From an uncultured Ruminococcus sp. (lineage in GTDB: Bacteria; Bacillota; Clostridia; Oscillospirales; Acutalibacteraceae), in contig CACYTI010000004.1 of NCBI GenBank assembly GCA_902777275.1, positions 47,021 to 111,020 of the forward strand: a stretch of 64,000 nt of DNA. The letters are read 5' to 3'. Each line of letters starts with the position of its first letter. Position 1 is the first letter of the stretch. Below are positions 32,366 through 39,637 of the stretch, piece after piece. The notes under the pieces are model-generated. The model had not been told where the DNA came from. It ran no database searches and saw nothing but the letters and a program-made list of their open reading frames with translations. The translations under genes were made by a program, and so were the position numbers.

Positions 32366-32952
32366 TGAAAATCAAAAAAGCGTTTGATATTTGCAAGAAA
32401 TCTCACAACATTGCAACCTTTAAAATAAATGAAGAGGAACAATGGCTTACAAACGGGTTCGCCGCGTGGCCACTTTGCGGCGTGCCGGATTTATCCGAGG
32501 AATATATATGTCAGTTATATGATATTACCGACAAGCAAAGTGAAAAAATCCATTTTCAAATAAATATGAATGTTCCCAAAACACTCAACTTTGACGACGC
32601 CTGCCGCTATGAGATTCCCGCTCAGCCGATGACTGTCAATATATTAATAAAAGGAAAAGGATCGTTGCAGCCTTTGATTTTTGAACGCGGTCTTGTTCTG
32701 GTTGAAAAGGTATATCTTGAACCGCTGACAGATACTCAAGAGGAGGACATTTCATATTGGATCCGCTACATAGACAATGAAAGCTTTTATGTTGCGGTTA
32801 AAGTCGGGCTTTTGCTATGCGCCGTTATTTATCCTACGCCAATGACGGACAGCGATTACACTGCAATCGAATCAATTTATACAGCGGCAGTTGCCACAAT
32901 GAGAGACAAGATTTTAAGCGAAAAAACAGAGAGCCATAATCAATATGATTAG
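32365..32952 (+). CDS. Hypothetical phage protein (195 aa)
   Basis: ATG overlaps the preceding stop (TAATG). The protein is mostly beta with an acidic C-terminal half; no motif is evident. It seems a soluble cytoplasmic protein. Functionally unassigned. It is followed by ~250 bases without genes. Confidence 0.65.
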   Translation: MKIKKAFDICKKSHNIATFKINEEEQWLTNGFAAWPLCGVPDLSEEYICQLYDITDKQSEKIHFQINMNVPKTLNFDDACRYEIPAQPMTVNILIKGKGSLQPLIFERGLVLVEKVYLEPLTDTQEEDISYWIRYIDNESFYVAVKVGLLLCAVIYPTPMTDSDYTAIESIYTAAVATMRDKILSEKTESHNQYD

Positions 32953-33124
32953 CCGTTCATAAAGTCCGTGCGCTTTGTTATATACAATTTAATAACTTGC
33001 ATTACGCGGCAGGCACGGCTGCCGCTGTATTTACAGCCTGCGGCGCGCTGCCGCTTTAGGGCTTGTATTCCGTATTATATTTAGCGCCGAGAAGAGATAC
33101 GGATCAAAGCAAATCAAAGAAAGA
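32953..33124. other. GC-rich hairpin region ahead of the Rep gene
   Basis: No gene is seen. A GCGGCAG/CTGCCGC hairpin lies near 33005-33023 and another GC-rich palindromic stretch follows. Together with the large hairpin at 33125 it may form a replication or transcription control region. Confidence 0.4.
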
Positions 33125-33178
33125 GGACAAAAAGGGGTGCGGGGAAAAAAGGGGGAAACCCTTTTCCCTCTTTTGTCC
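33125..33178. repeat. Large stem-loop just upstream of the Rep gene
   Basis: GGACAAAA (33125-33132) pairs with TTTTGTCC (33171-33178); inside, GGGAAAA (33142-33148) pairs with TTTTCCC (33162-33168) and GGG with CCC. It ends 25 bases before the Rep start. Such hairpins mark nicking origins of rolling-circle replicons, but a terminator is equally possible. Confidence 0.5.
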
Positions 33179-33202
33179 CCGAAAGCAAACGCGAGGTCAA
33201 AA

Positions 33203-33976
33203 ATGAAAATCAGAGAGAAGCGGATATTTTCAGGGAAAATTCTTGAAGCCGAATTTTATCCCGTTACCGCCGACGGTAAACTTTATACACGCGGAAAGAA
33301 AAAAGAAGTCAGTCGCGAGTCGCAGCAAAAACTGAACGATAAAAACGCTCGAAAAAAACTCAGGCGGCTTATTGAGAATAATTTTGAGGAAGAGAACGAC
33401 TATTACTGCACCTTTACATATACCAATAAAGAGATTCCTAAAACATATGAAGAGTGCAAACGTGATTTGACTAATTTTTTCAGGCGCATGCGTCGGGCGC
33501 GCGAAAAAGAGAATTTACCTGAGCTGAAATATATTTATGCAATTGAATTCACGGTCAGCAAACGCACAGGAATCGCGCGGTTTAACATACACATGGTCAT
33601 AAACGGAGGTTTGCCCCGCAAGGTTGTCAAAAAAATGTGGGGTAAGGGCGAGATCAAGAAGGTTGAGGAGCTTCAAGCAGGCGAACACGGCTTTGAACGT
33701 CTCGCAAATTATATGTGTAAGGAATGGAGTAATGAACTGCTCCCTAAAAATCGCAAGCGTTATACTCCGAGTCGGAATTTAAAGCAGCCGACTGAAAAGC
33801 GACGTGACGGCGTTTTTAAGCCCCGCTTTTTGGAAAAAATTTGCAAACAGCGCCTTGATGACCGAGCTTATTGGGAAAACAGGTATAAGGGTTATTCTTT
33901 TGTCAGCGCTGAGTCTGAATACAACGAAGACTACGGAGCGTGGTATCTGTCTGTATTCTTGAAAAAGCGGGAATAA
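33203..33976 (+). CDS. Rolling-circle-type replication initiator (HUH-like, Rep)
   Basis: ATG 33203 follows GCGAGGTCAAAA. 257 residues with the layout of Rep_ORF2/G2P-like initiators: CTFTYTNKEIP, a FFRRMRRARE helix, then RFNIHMVINGG where the metal-binding HUH would be, a WGKGEIKKVEEL block, ANYMCKEW with the candidate catalytic tyrosine, and TPSRNLKQP. The first histidine of the usual HxH is asparagine here. It would nick DNA at an origin. Finding it in a tailed prophage is unusual. It may be a relic of a captured plasmid or a phage replication protein. Confidence 0.75.
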   Translation: MKIREKRIFSGKILEAEFYPVTADGKLYTRGKKKEVSRESQQKLNDKNARKKLRRLIENNFEEENDYYCTFTYTNKEIPKTYEECKRDLTNFFRRMRRAREKENLPELKYIYAIEFTVSKRTGIARFNIHMVINGGLPRKVVKKMWGKGEIKKVEELQAGEHGFERLANYMCKEWSNELLPKNRKRYTPSRNLKQPTEKRRDGVFKPRFLEKICKQRLDDRAYWENRYKGYSFVSAESEYNEDYGAWYLSVFLKKRE

Positions 33977-33995
33977 CCCCGGAGGAACACGCAAT

Positions 33996-34187
33996 ATGAC
34001 AATTGAGTTTTGCAAAAGACGGTACCGTGTAAAACAAAGTTCACGCGAGACAACGCTTGTTCTGTATGAAAAACAGCCCAGTGGAGAATATAAAGAAATT
34101 CACCGTGAAGATAATAAGCAGCGGCTGTCCTGCGGCGATCTTTACCACAGAGGAATTGAATTGATAGTACGAAAGGAGTCAAAATGA
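33996..34187 (+). CDS. Small phage protein (63 aa)
   Basis: ATG after GGAGGAACACGCA. Mixed charge, with QSSRETTLVLYEK and a KEIHREDNKQR segment. Overlaps the next start by 4 bases. Not recognised. Confidence 0.55.
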   Translation: MTIEFCKRRYRVKQSSRETTLVLYEKQPSGEYKEIHREDNKQRLSCGDLYHRGIELIVRKESK

Positions 34188-34285
34188 TAACAGCAACGGT
34201 AACAGGCAGCGTGATAGGGCTGCTGGTGGGCGTGTCGCTCGGCGTCGCGCTGATGTGCAAAGCTAAGGAGGATAGTAGAAAATGA
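34184..34285 (+). CDS. Small membrane protein (33 aa, DUF3789-like)
   Basis: ATG 34184 after GAAAGGAGTC and overlapping the preceding stop. One membrane helix (VIGLLVGVSLGVALM) with a short basic tail, like the DUF3789 family of Firmicutes phages. Overlaps the next gene by 4 bases. Confidence 0.65.
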   Translation: MITATVTGSVIGLLVGVSLGVALMCKAKEDSRK

Positions 34286-34434
34286 ATTTGTTTAAAAATG
34301 GTCAGGTCGTACATTACAGGGGAATCAAATGGATTGTTACGGGCATCACCTCGGATCCCTATGGTAATTATTTATATTACCTGCAAAGAGGCGACTTCCA
34401 TACGCTTGTGAATGAAGCGGAGGTGAGTGAGTAA
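34282..34434 (+). CDS. Small phage protein (50 aa)
   Basis: ATG overlaps the preceding TGA and lies after AAGGAGGATA. A compact beta-rich peptide (FKNGQVVHYRGIKWIVTGI), which could be an SH3-like barrel. No name available. Confidence 0.55.
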   Translation: MNLFKNGQVVHYRGIKWIVTGITSDPYGNYLYYLQRGDFHTLVNEAEVSE

Positions 34435-34712
34435 TGGCTTTGAGTAGGTTATGTGCTGAATGCGCCAAATGTCCGAAAGTAGATACTTGTGCTCACAAGC
34501 GTATGGAAATGGTTGGATTTTTGGGACCTACAGCTAATGAATCACAAGAAAATTTATCAGAAAATGCGGCTGTTCCGCACAAATACAGGCAAGTGAAAGT
34601 TGCTCCAAACACAACCGTAACGATAGATTTAGAGGATATAAAAAAAGAGATAGAACAGTCTATAGCAAAACAAGCCAAGCTATACGGTGATTTTTTTAAA
34701 AGCTGTACTTAA
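34434..34712 (+). CDS. Cysteine-rich small phage protein (92 aa)
   Basis: Start overlaps the preceding stop (TAATG). An N-terminal CAECAKCPKVDTC knuckle suggests zinc binding; the rest is helical with an acidic stretch. A group of such Cys knuckle proteins is coded between here and 35658. Confidence 0.6.
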   Translation: MALSRLCAECAKCPKVDTCAHKRMEMVGFLGPTANESQENLSENAAVPHKYRQVKVAPNTTVTIDLEDIKKEIEQSIAKQAKLYGDFFKSCT

Positions 34713-34725
34713 TGGAGGTGAGCGA

Positions 34726-34899
34726 GTGAACAATTTACAGAAAATAAAACAAATGAACATTGACGAATTGGCGATTTTCCTTTTCGGCGGCAGATGTTCA
34801 AGGTGTGCTTATTTTGGCAACATCTGCAACGGTTCATTCTTTGACGAAAAATCTTGCACTACGGGAATTAAGAAGTTTTTAGCGGAGGAGGCTTTGTGA
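34726..34899 (+). CDS. Small cysteine knuckle protein (57 aa, GTG start)
   Basis: GTG 34726 is preceded by GGAGGTGAGC. Contains CSRCAYFGNIC, again a likely metal knuckle. Its stop overlaps the next ATG. Confidence 0.55.
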   Translation: MNNLQKIKQMNIDELAIFLFGGRCSRCAYFGNICNGSFFDEKSCTTGIKKFLAEEAL

Positions 34900-35057
34900 T
34901 GGCAACTTGTGCAGATTGCGTACACGTTGAGGTGTGTAAAGAGTATGAAGAAGCCTGCAAGTTGGAATGGGTTATTGACCCCGTCGTGTATGCTCTGCAA
35001 GAAACGTGGAAGAAAGCCTATAAGAGGCGGAAGACGGAGTGGGGACAAAAACGATGA
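34899..35057 (+). CDS. Small phage protein with CADCVHVEVC motif (52 aa)
   Basis: ATG overlaps the preceding stop and follows GCGGAGGAGG. The N-terminal CADCVHVEVC resembles the knuckles of its neighbours; the C-terminus is basic. Overlaps the next start. Confidence 0.55.
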   Translation: MATCADCVHVEVCKEYEEACKLEWVIDPVVYALQETWKKAYKRRKTEWGQKR

Positions 35058-35224
35058 AGAATTGGGCGCAAAACAAGAAAAACCCTGCGAACAAAGGTAT
35101 TAAGCAACTTGATTTGAGAGATTATGGTGATATGGCAACTGCATTTGGTTTTATTACCGCAACAACTGCGATAAAACAACGTGCAATAGTCAAAAAGAAA
35201 AAGGAGCGTGAAGAAAATGCCTGA
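35054..35224 (+). CDS. Small basic phage protein (56 aa)
   Basis: ATG 35054 overlaps the preceding stop. Lysine-rich at both ends with a mildly hydrophobic centre (TAFGFITATTAI). Not recognised. Confidence 0.5.
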   Translation: MKNWAQNKKNPANKGIKQLDLRDYGDMATAFGFITATTAIKQRAIVKKKKEREENA

Positions 35225-35417
35225 AAAATTAAAGCCCTGTCCGTTTTGCGGGGGCAAAGTTAAAATTGACAGCGGATTCAACATTGATTTTAACAATCGT
35301 GCCCATAAGTTTTATTATGCGATATGCCTGTCTTGCGGCGCGAGAGGAAGCGACGCAGACAGAAAAACCGAAGCAATTGAATTATGGAACAGGAGGATTA
35401 AATTTGCCAAACAATAA
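35217..35417 (+). CDS. Lar-family zinc ribbon protein
   Basis: ATG 35217 lies 7 bases after AAGGAGCGTG. 66 residues with KPCPFCGGKV and CLSCGARGSD and an ending TEAIELWNRR, the standard pattern of Lar-type restriction alleviation proteins. Members modulate host type I restriction in Enterobacteria; in Firmicutes phages the function is untested. Confidence 0.8.
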   Translation: MPEKLKPCPFCGGKVKIDSGFNIDFNNRAHKFYYAICLSCGARGSDADRKTEAIELWNRRIKFAKQ

Positions 35418-35658
35418 CCTAACCGACGAAGCGGTTATGATCGAGCTGAACCGCATAAAAACAGACACCTATCCGACAACGGATTTCGATCGCCGCGACG
35501 CCGCGTTGGAGCGGGCAAAGCAGGCTGTACGCAAACAGATACCGCGCAAATTGGAACCTGACGGTCATTTTGCATTTATGTGCTGTGTTTGCGGAGCGAG
35601 ACATTGTACAAGGGCGAGATTTTGCCGCGACTGCGGGCAGGCTCTCGATTGGGAGTGA
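35404..35658 (+). CDS. Zinc-ribbon phage protein (84 aa)
   Basis: TTG 35404 is chosen since AGGAGG is 6 bases upstream, inside the Lar gene's end. The C-terminal half has CCVCGARHC and CRDCGQAL, a zinc ribbon. The start overlaps Lar by 14 bases. Confidence 0.6.
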   Translation: MPNNNLTDEAVMIELNRIKTDTYPTTDFDRRDAALERAKQAVRKQIPRKLEPDGHFAFMCCVCGARHCTRARFCRDCGQALDWE

Positions 35659-35664
35659 GCGAAC

Positions 35665-35805
35665 ATGAAATCTACATATGTTTTCCCGCTTGTCTTGATT
35701 GTGCTTGATGTTGGGGCGGCAATCACCAATATCATAAATCGCGACATCAAAATGGCTGTTTATTGGATTGCTACGGCTGTTCTCAGCTCCGCTGTAACGT
35801 TTTAA
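35665..35805 (+). CDS. Small membrane protein (46 aa)
   Basis: ATG after GAGTGAGCGAAC. Two hydrophobic helices (VFPLVLIVLDVGAAI and WIATAVLSSAVTF) with a short loop. Possibly a superinfection or membrane modulator. Unknown family. Confidence 0.55.
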   Translation: MKSTYVFPLVLIVLDVGAAITNIINRDIKMAVYWIATAVLSSAVTF

Positions 35806-35909
35806 ATCACCGACGCCGCTCCGCCGATGAAAAATAAATCAATCACGTTATTTCAATTTCAAAAAAAATAATTCGTCCCCGGTGCGGCGGGGGCATAGGA
35901 GGTGAAAGC

Positions 35910-36119
35910 ATGAGAAAAAGAGTTGCAATTGTACATATTGAAGAACCCCCAAAAGGTTATAAAATTAACCCAGTTATGGTTGAAACAAAATCAAGGCGTG
36001 TCCAAATAATAATGCAACCGAGTTTGTACCGTAAAGCGAAGTTAACAGCTGACTATTACGGACTGAGCATGAACGAGTTTATAAACACAGCTGTGGAAGA
36101 GTTTATAAATCAACTGTAA
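35910..36119 (+). CDS. Ribbon-helix-helix (Arc/CopG-like) protein
   Basis: 69 residues, ATG after GGAGGTGAAAGC. The C-terminal part (RRVQIIMQPSLYRKAKLTADYYGLS followed by a NEFINTAVEEF helix) is an RHH fold of the Arc/HicB kind. It may regulate late genes or the lysis/lysogeny choice. No adjacent toxin is seen. Confidence 0.7.
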   Translation: MRKRVAIVHIEEPPKGYKINPVMVETKSRRVQIIMQPSLYRKAKLTADYYGLSMNEFINTAVEEFINQL

Positions 36120-36147
36120 ATAACCAACCGTTATAGAGGTGATCTCC

Positions 36148-36519
36148 ATAACAATAAACCAACTGCGCCAATACCGGCACACCAAAGCCAACATACTTCT
36201 TTTGGAGCAGGAGCTTGACGAGCTGATTTTGAAATCGAACGTTTGCGAGAACGTCGGACGGAGCGGCGGCGTGTCCGACACGGTCGCTCAGATCGTTCTA
36301 CAGCGCGAGAAGAAGCGTGAGAGGATAAACATTCTCACTGCCCGTAAAAACGCCGTAGAAGCCTATTTGAACGAATGCGACGACTATTACGGCTTACTTC
36401 TCCGCTGGCACTATGCCGACGGAAAAACATGGGCGTCAATAGCTCTGACGATCGGCGGCGGCAACACCGAGGACGGTGTGAAAAAAGCCTGTCACCGCTA
36501 TGTCAGGAAAAACCCGTGA
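36148..36519 (+). CDS. ArpU/DUF1492-like late transcription regulator
   Basis: The frame has no good ATG/GTG/TTG start: the GTG at 36139 lies inside a GAGGTGATCT ribosome site that matches the 16S 3' end along 10 bases. ATA 36148 or ATA 36154 are at the right distance, so a rare ATA start is proposed. ~123 residues with a C-terminal sigma-70 region-4-like HTH (YGLLLRWHYADGKTWASIAL). Proteins of this type just before terminase control late genes. Confidence 0.7.
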   Translation: MTINQLRQYRHTKANILLLEQELDELILKSNVCENVGRSGGVSDTVAQIVLQREKKRERINILTARKNAVEAYLNECDDYYGLLLRWHYADGKTWASIALTIGGGNTEDGVKKACHRYVRKNP

Positions 36520-36672
36520 AAGTTGTCCCGAATGTCCCGTTTAGGTGTGCTATAATATAAACTGGAAGAAACGACAACGACAGGTTCTTTTGTATAGTTA
36601 ATCTCCTTATTATGACGGCAGAGCCGCTCCTCCGGGGGCGGCTTTGTCGTATAAAAGACGGTGGTGAGGTGA
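36520..36672. other. Late-control gap with hairpin, possible packaging region
   Basis: The ~150 bases before the terminase gene carry an AGCCGC/GCGGCT stem at ~36613-36642. Packaging (cos/pac) sites often lie here, but no motif is diagnostic. Confidence 0.35.
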
Positions 36673-38322
36673 GTGCCTAATGAAAAAAATTTAATACCTT
36701 TTGACCAGCGAACCGAGAGCGAAGCGAGAGAACTCGGCTCTAAAGGCGGCAAAAAATCCGGCGAAAGCCGCCGTCGTAAAAAGACCATGAAGCAGGTCAT
36801 GGATATGCTGCTTGAAAAGCCCGCGAACACTCCGCAGGACTGGGAGCTGCTTTCCGGACTCGGCTTGGATTTTCCGGATTTTAACCAAGAAGAAATCACA
36901 AATTTATTTATTGTTAACGCCGCCTTACTCCAAAAAGCCAAGAGCGGCGATATTAATGCTATAAAAGAATTAAGGGATATAATTCAGGACAACGCTTATC
37001 AAAAGCACAAAATGAAAATCGAGAAGGAGTATCTCAAGCTTGAAAAGCAAAAGAGCGCTCCTCCCGCGTCGGGAGCGAAAGAATACAAGGGCATTCCCGC
37101 TAACATGGTGGCGCCGTTATTCTCTCCGCTGCTGTTTGATATCGAGAACCGCGAGCACTCAGAGTATGTCCTTCCCGGCGGCAGAGGCTCGACGAAATCA
37201 TCGTTCATCAGTTTGCAGGTCATTGACCTGATCATGAAAAATGAAAATATCCACGCCTGCGTTCTGCGTCAGGTCGCCGATACTCTACGCGGCTCCGTAT
37301 ACCAACAGGTTCTTTGGGCGATCGACGCGCTCGGGCTCAGCGATGAATTTCGCGCTACCGTCAGCCCGCTTGAAATAACGCGGATTTCAACCGGTCAAAA
37401 AATATACTTTCGCGGCGCTGACGATCCCGGCAAGATAAAGTCTATCAAGGTTCCGTTCGGGTATATCGGTGTGCTGTGGTTTGAAGAGCTTGATCAGTTC
37501 ACGGGCGCGGAATCGGTGCGAAAGATCGAGCAGTCGGTTATCAGAGGCGGCGACTTGGCGTATAAGTTCAAGTCGTTCAACCCGCCGAAATCGGCTCAGA
37601 ACTGGGCGAATAAATACATCAAAATTTCGCGCACCGACAGGCTCACGGTTGAAAGCAACTATCTCAGCGTGCCTAAAAAATGGCTGGGCAAGCCGTTCCT
37701 CGACGATGCGGAGTTCCTTAAAGAGACAAATCCGACCGCGTATGAAAACGAATACATGGGCGTCGCCAACGGCACCGGCGGGAACGTATTTGACAACGTT
37801 GTTATCCGCGAGGTCACGGACGACGAAATAGCGCAATTTGACAGGCTGTACAGAGGCGTAGACTGGGGCTGGTATCCGGATCCGTATGCTTACAACTGCA
37901 TGACCTATATCCCGTCGCAGCACAAGCTTATCATTTTTGACGAGTACCACTGCAACAAGCAGAGCAACGAGCAGACCGCAAAAGAGCTTCGGGAAAACCA
38001 CGGCGTTACCGAAAACGATTTGCTGATTTGCGACAGCGCCGAGAAAAAATCCGTCGGCGATTACCGCGCCTTCGGGCTTATGGCGCGTTCTGCCGAAAAG
38101 GGTCCCGGCTCGGTTGAGTATTCCATGAAGTGGTTGCAATCGCTGCGCGAGATCGTAATCGACAACAAACGCTGCCCGCATACCGCCGAGGAATTTTTGG
38201 ATTATGAATATGAGCGCGACAAAGAGGATAACGTTATCACGGGTTATCCCGACAGAAACAATCACCATATCGACGCGACGCGCTACGCGATGAACAAGGT
38301 GTGGAAGCGAAGAGGTGAGTAA
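36673..38322 (+). CDS. terL: Terminase large subunit with extra N-terminal KGG-type domain
   Basis: GTG 36673 after GGTGAGGTGA. 549 residues. Residues ~1-115 form a charged helical domain with a GSKGGKKSGESRRRKK motif, found elsewhere as a separate small protein upstream of terL. The ATPase follows: Walker A at 169-176 (GGRGSTKS) and Walker B VLWFEELDQF near 272. The nuclease part keeps VDWGWYPDPYA, LLICDSAEKKS and HHIDATRYA acids. It translocates DNA into the procapsid. The fused N-terminus may do the job of the small subunit, which is not encoded separately here. Confidence 0.9.
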   Translation: MPNEKNLIPFDQRTESEARELGSKGGKKSGESRRRKKTMKQVMDMLLEKPANTPQDWELLSGLGLDFPDFNQEEITNLFIVNAALLQKAKSGDINAIKELRDIIQDNAYQKHKMKIEKEYLKLEKQKSAPPASGAKEYKGIPANMVAPLFSPLLFDIENREHSEYVLPGGRGSTKSSFISLQVIDLIMKNENIHACVLRQVADTLRGSVYQQVLWAIDALGLSDEFRATVSPLEITRISTGQKIYFRGADDPGKIKSIKVPFGYIGVLWFEELDQFTGAESVRKIEQSVIRGGDLAYKFKSFNPPKSAQNWANKYIKISRTDRLTVESNYLSVPKKWLGKPFLDDAEFLKETNPTAYENEYMGVANGTGGNVFDNVVIREVTDDEIAQFDRLYRGVDWGWYPDPYAYNCMTYIPSQHKLIIFDEYHCNKQSNEQTAKELRENHGVTENDLLICDSAEKKSVGDYRAFGLMARSAEKGPGSVEYSMKWLQSLREIVIDNKRCPHTAEEFLDYEYERDKEDNVITGYPDRNNHHIDATRYAMNKVWKRRGE

Positions 38323-38323
38323 T

Positions 38324-39637
38324 TTGGGACTTATAGATTTTATCAAAGGGGTGTACAGGCGATTGTTCCCGGTTAAAGACATTCAAACGGCTTTGGGCAT
38401 TACTCCCGCGCTTTCGCAGGAAATGCTTGAGCGGATCGACATATGGAGCCGCTGCTATCAGGGCAAGGCGGAATGGGTAGACAACGACAGAGTGATAAGC
38501 CTGCGCCTTGAAAGCTCCTCGGTGCGCGAGCTGGCGAACGTGACGCTCAATGAAATGACCGTGAACGTTTCCAACGAGAAGCTGAACGGGCTGCTTGAAA
38601 ACGTCAGGGCAAGCCTTAACAAGAACCTGCAAAGGGGGCTTGCTACGGGCGGAATGGTTATAAAGCCGCTGAACGAAGCTCAGGCGCAGTTTGTAGCCGC
38701 CGACGGCTTTATCCCAGTCGAGTTTGACGCCGACGGGCGGCTGCTCGATGTGGTTTTCCCCGAGTTCAGAAAAATCGGCGAAAAATACTACACGCGCCTT
38801 GAACGCCACGCTTTGAACGGCAATAAGCTGACTATAACAAACACCGCTTATGCTTCCGATAGCGAGCGAACGCTCGGCAGAGAGGTTCCGCTTTCGGCAG
38901 TAAACGATTGGAAGAACTACGTTTCAGCGGTCATTTTCCCTGTTGACCGTCCCGTTTTCGGTTATTTCAGAACGCCGAACGACAACACGGTTGACGGCAG
39001 CGCGGCGGGGATTTCCGTTTTTGAAACAGTTCTCGAAAAAATAAAGCGCGCCGATATTCAGTTCGGTCGGCTCGACTATGAGTTTGAGAGCGCAAAGCGC
39101 CGCATCCACGCCGACGTTTCAATGGTGAAAAAGACGAACAGCGGCTTTGAGCTTGACGAGGTGTATGTCGATGTTAACGGCGACAGCGACGACTTTTACA
39201 GGGAATTTTCTCCGGCGCTGCGTCAGGAGGGCTTTATAGCGGGGCTTGAGGAATACAAGCGCGAAATTGAATTTGATATCGGGCTTTCCTACGGTGACCT
39301 CTCTCAGCCGCAGTATGTTGAGAAGTCCGCTACAGAGGTGAACGCCGCTAAATTCCGCAAGCGCAACACCGTCAATCAGATTCAGGAACAGCTCAAAAAA
39401 TGCCTCGACGATCTCGTATTTGCTTTTGCCTTTTACAACAGGCTGACAAAAAGCGGTTATGAGTTTTCCTGCGATTTCAAAGACAGCATTCTCAACGACG
39501 AGCAGAGCGAGCGCGAGGAAGACAGAAAAGACCTCGCCAACGGCACGCTTCGCCCAGAGGAATACAGAGCGCGCTGGCGGAATGAAACGCTCGCCAAAGC
39601 AAAAGCGAATCTGCCCGAAGCGGCTGAGGTCGATTAA
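38324..39637 (+). CDS. Phage portal protein
   Basis: TTG 38324 is preferred: GAGGTG lies 7 bases before it, at the end of terL. About 437 residues of the SPP1-like portal family (Phage_prot_Gp6): LIDFIKGVYRRLFPV at the start, DNDRVISLRLESSSVRELA, a YGDLSQPQYVEKSATEVNAAK block. Twelve copies form the head vertex through which DNA passes. The last base overlaps the next gene's ATG. Confidence 0.88.
   Translation: MGLIDFIKGVYRRLFPVKDIQTALGITPALSQEMLERIDIWSRCYQGKAEWVDNDRVISLRLESSSVRELANVTLNEMTVNVSNEKLNGLLENVRASLNKNLQRGLATGGMVIKPLNEAQAQFVAADGFIPVEFDADGRLLDVVFPEFRKIGEKYYTRLERHALNGNKLTITNTAYASDSERTLGREVPLSAVNDWKNYVSAVIFPVDRPVFGYFRTPNDNTVDGSAAGISVFETVLEKIKRADIQFGRLDYEFESAKRRIHADVSMVKKTNSGFELDEVYVDVNGDSDDFYREFSPALRQEGFIAGLEEYKREIEFDIGLSYGDLSQPQYVEKSATEVNAAKFRKRNTVNQIQEQLKKCLDDLVFAFAFYNRLTKSGYEFSCDFKDSILNDEQSEREEDRKDLANGTLRPEEYRARWRNETLAKAKANLPEAAEVD

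Noticed and set aside
37387-38382. 331-codon minus-strand frame opposite terminase and portal
   Set aside because: Shadow frame; crosses two real genes and has no start signal.
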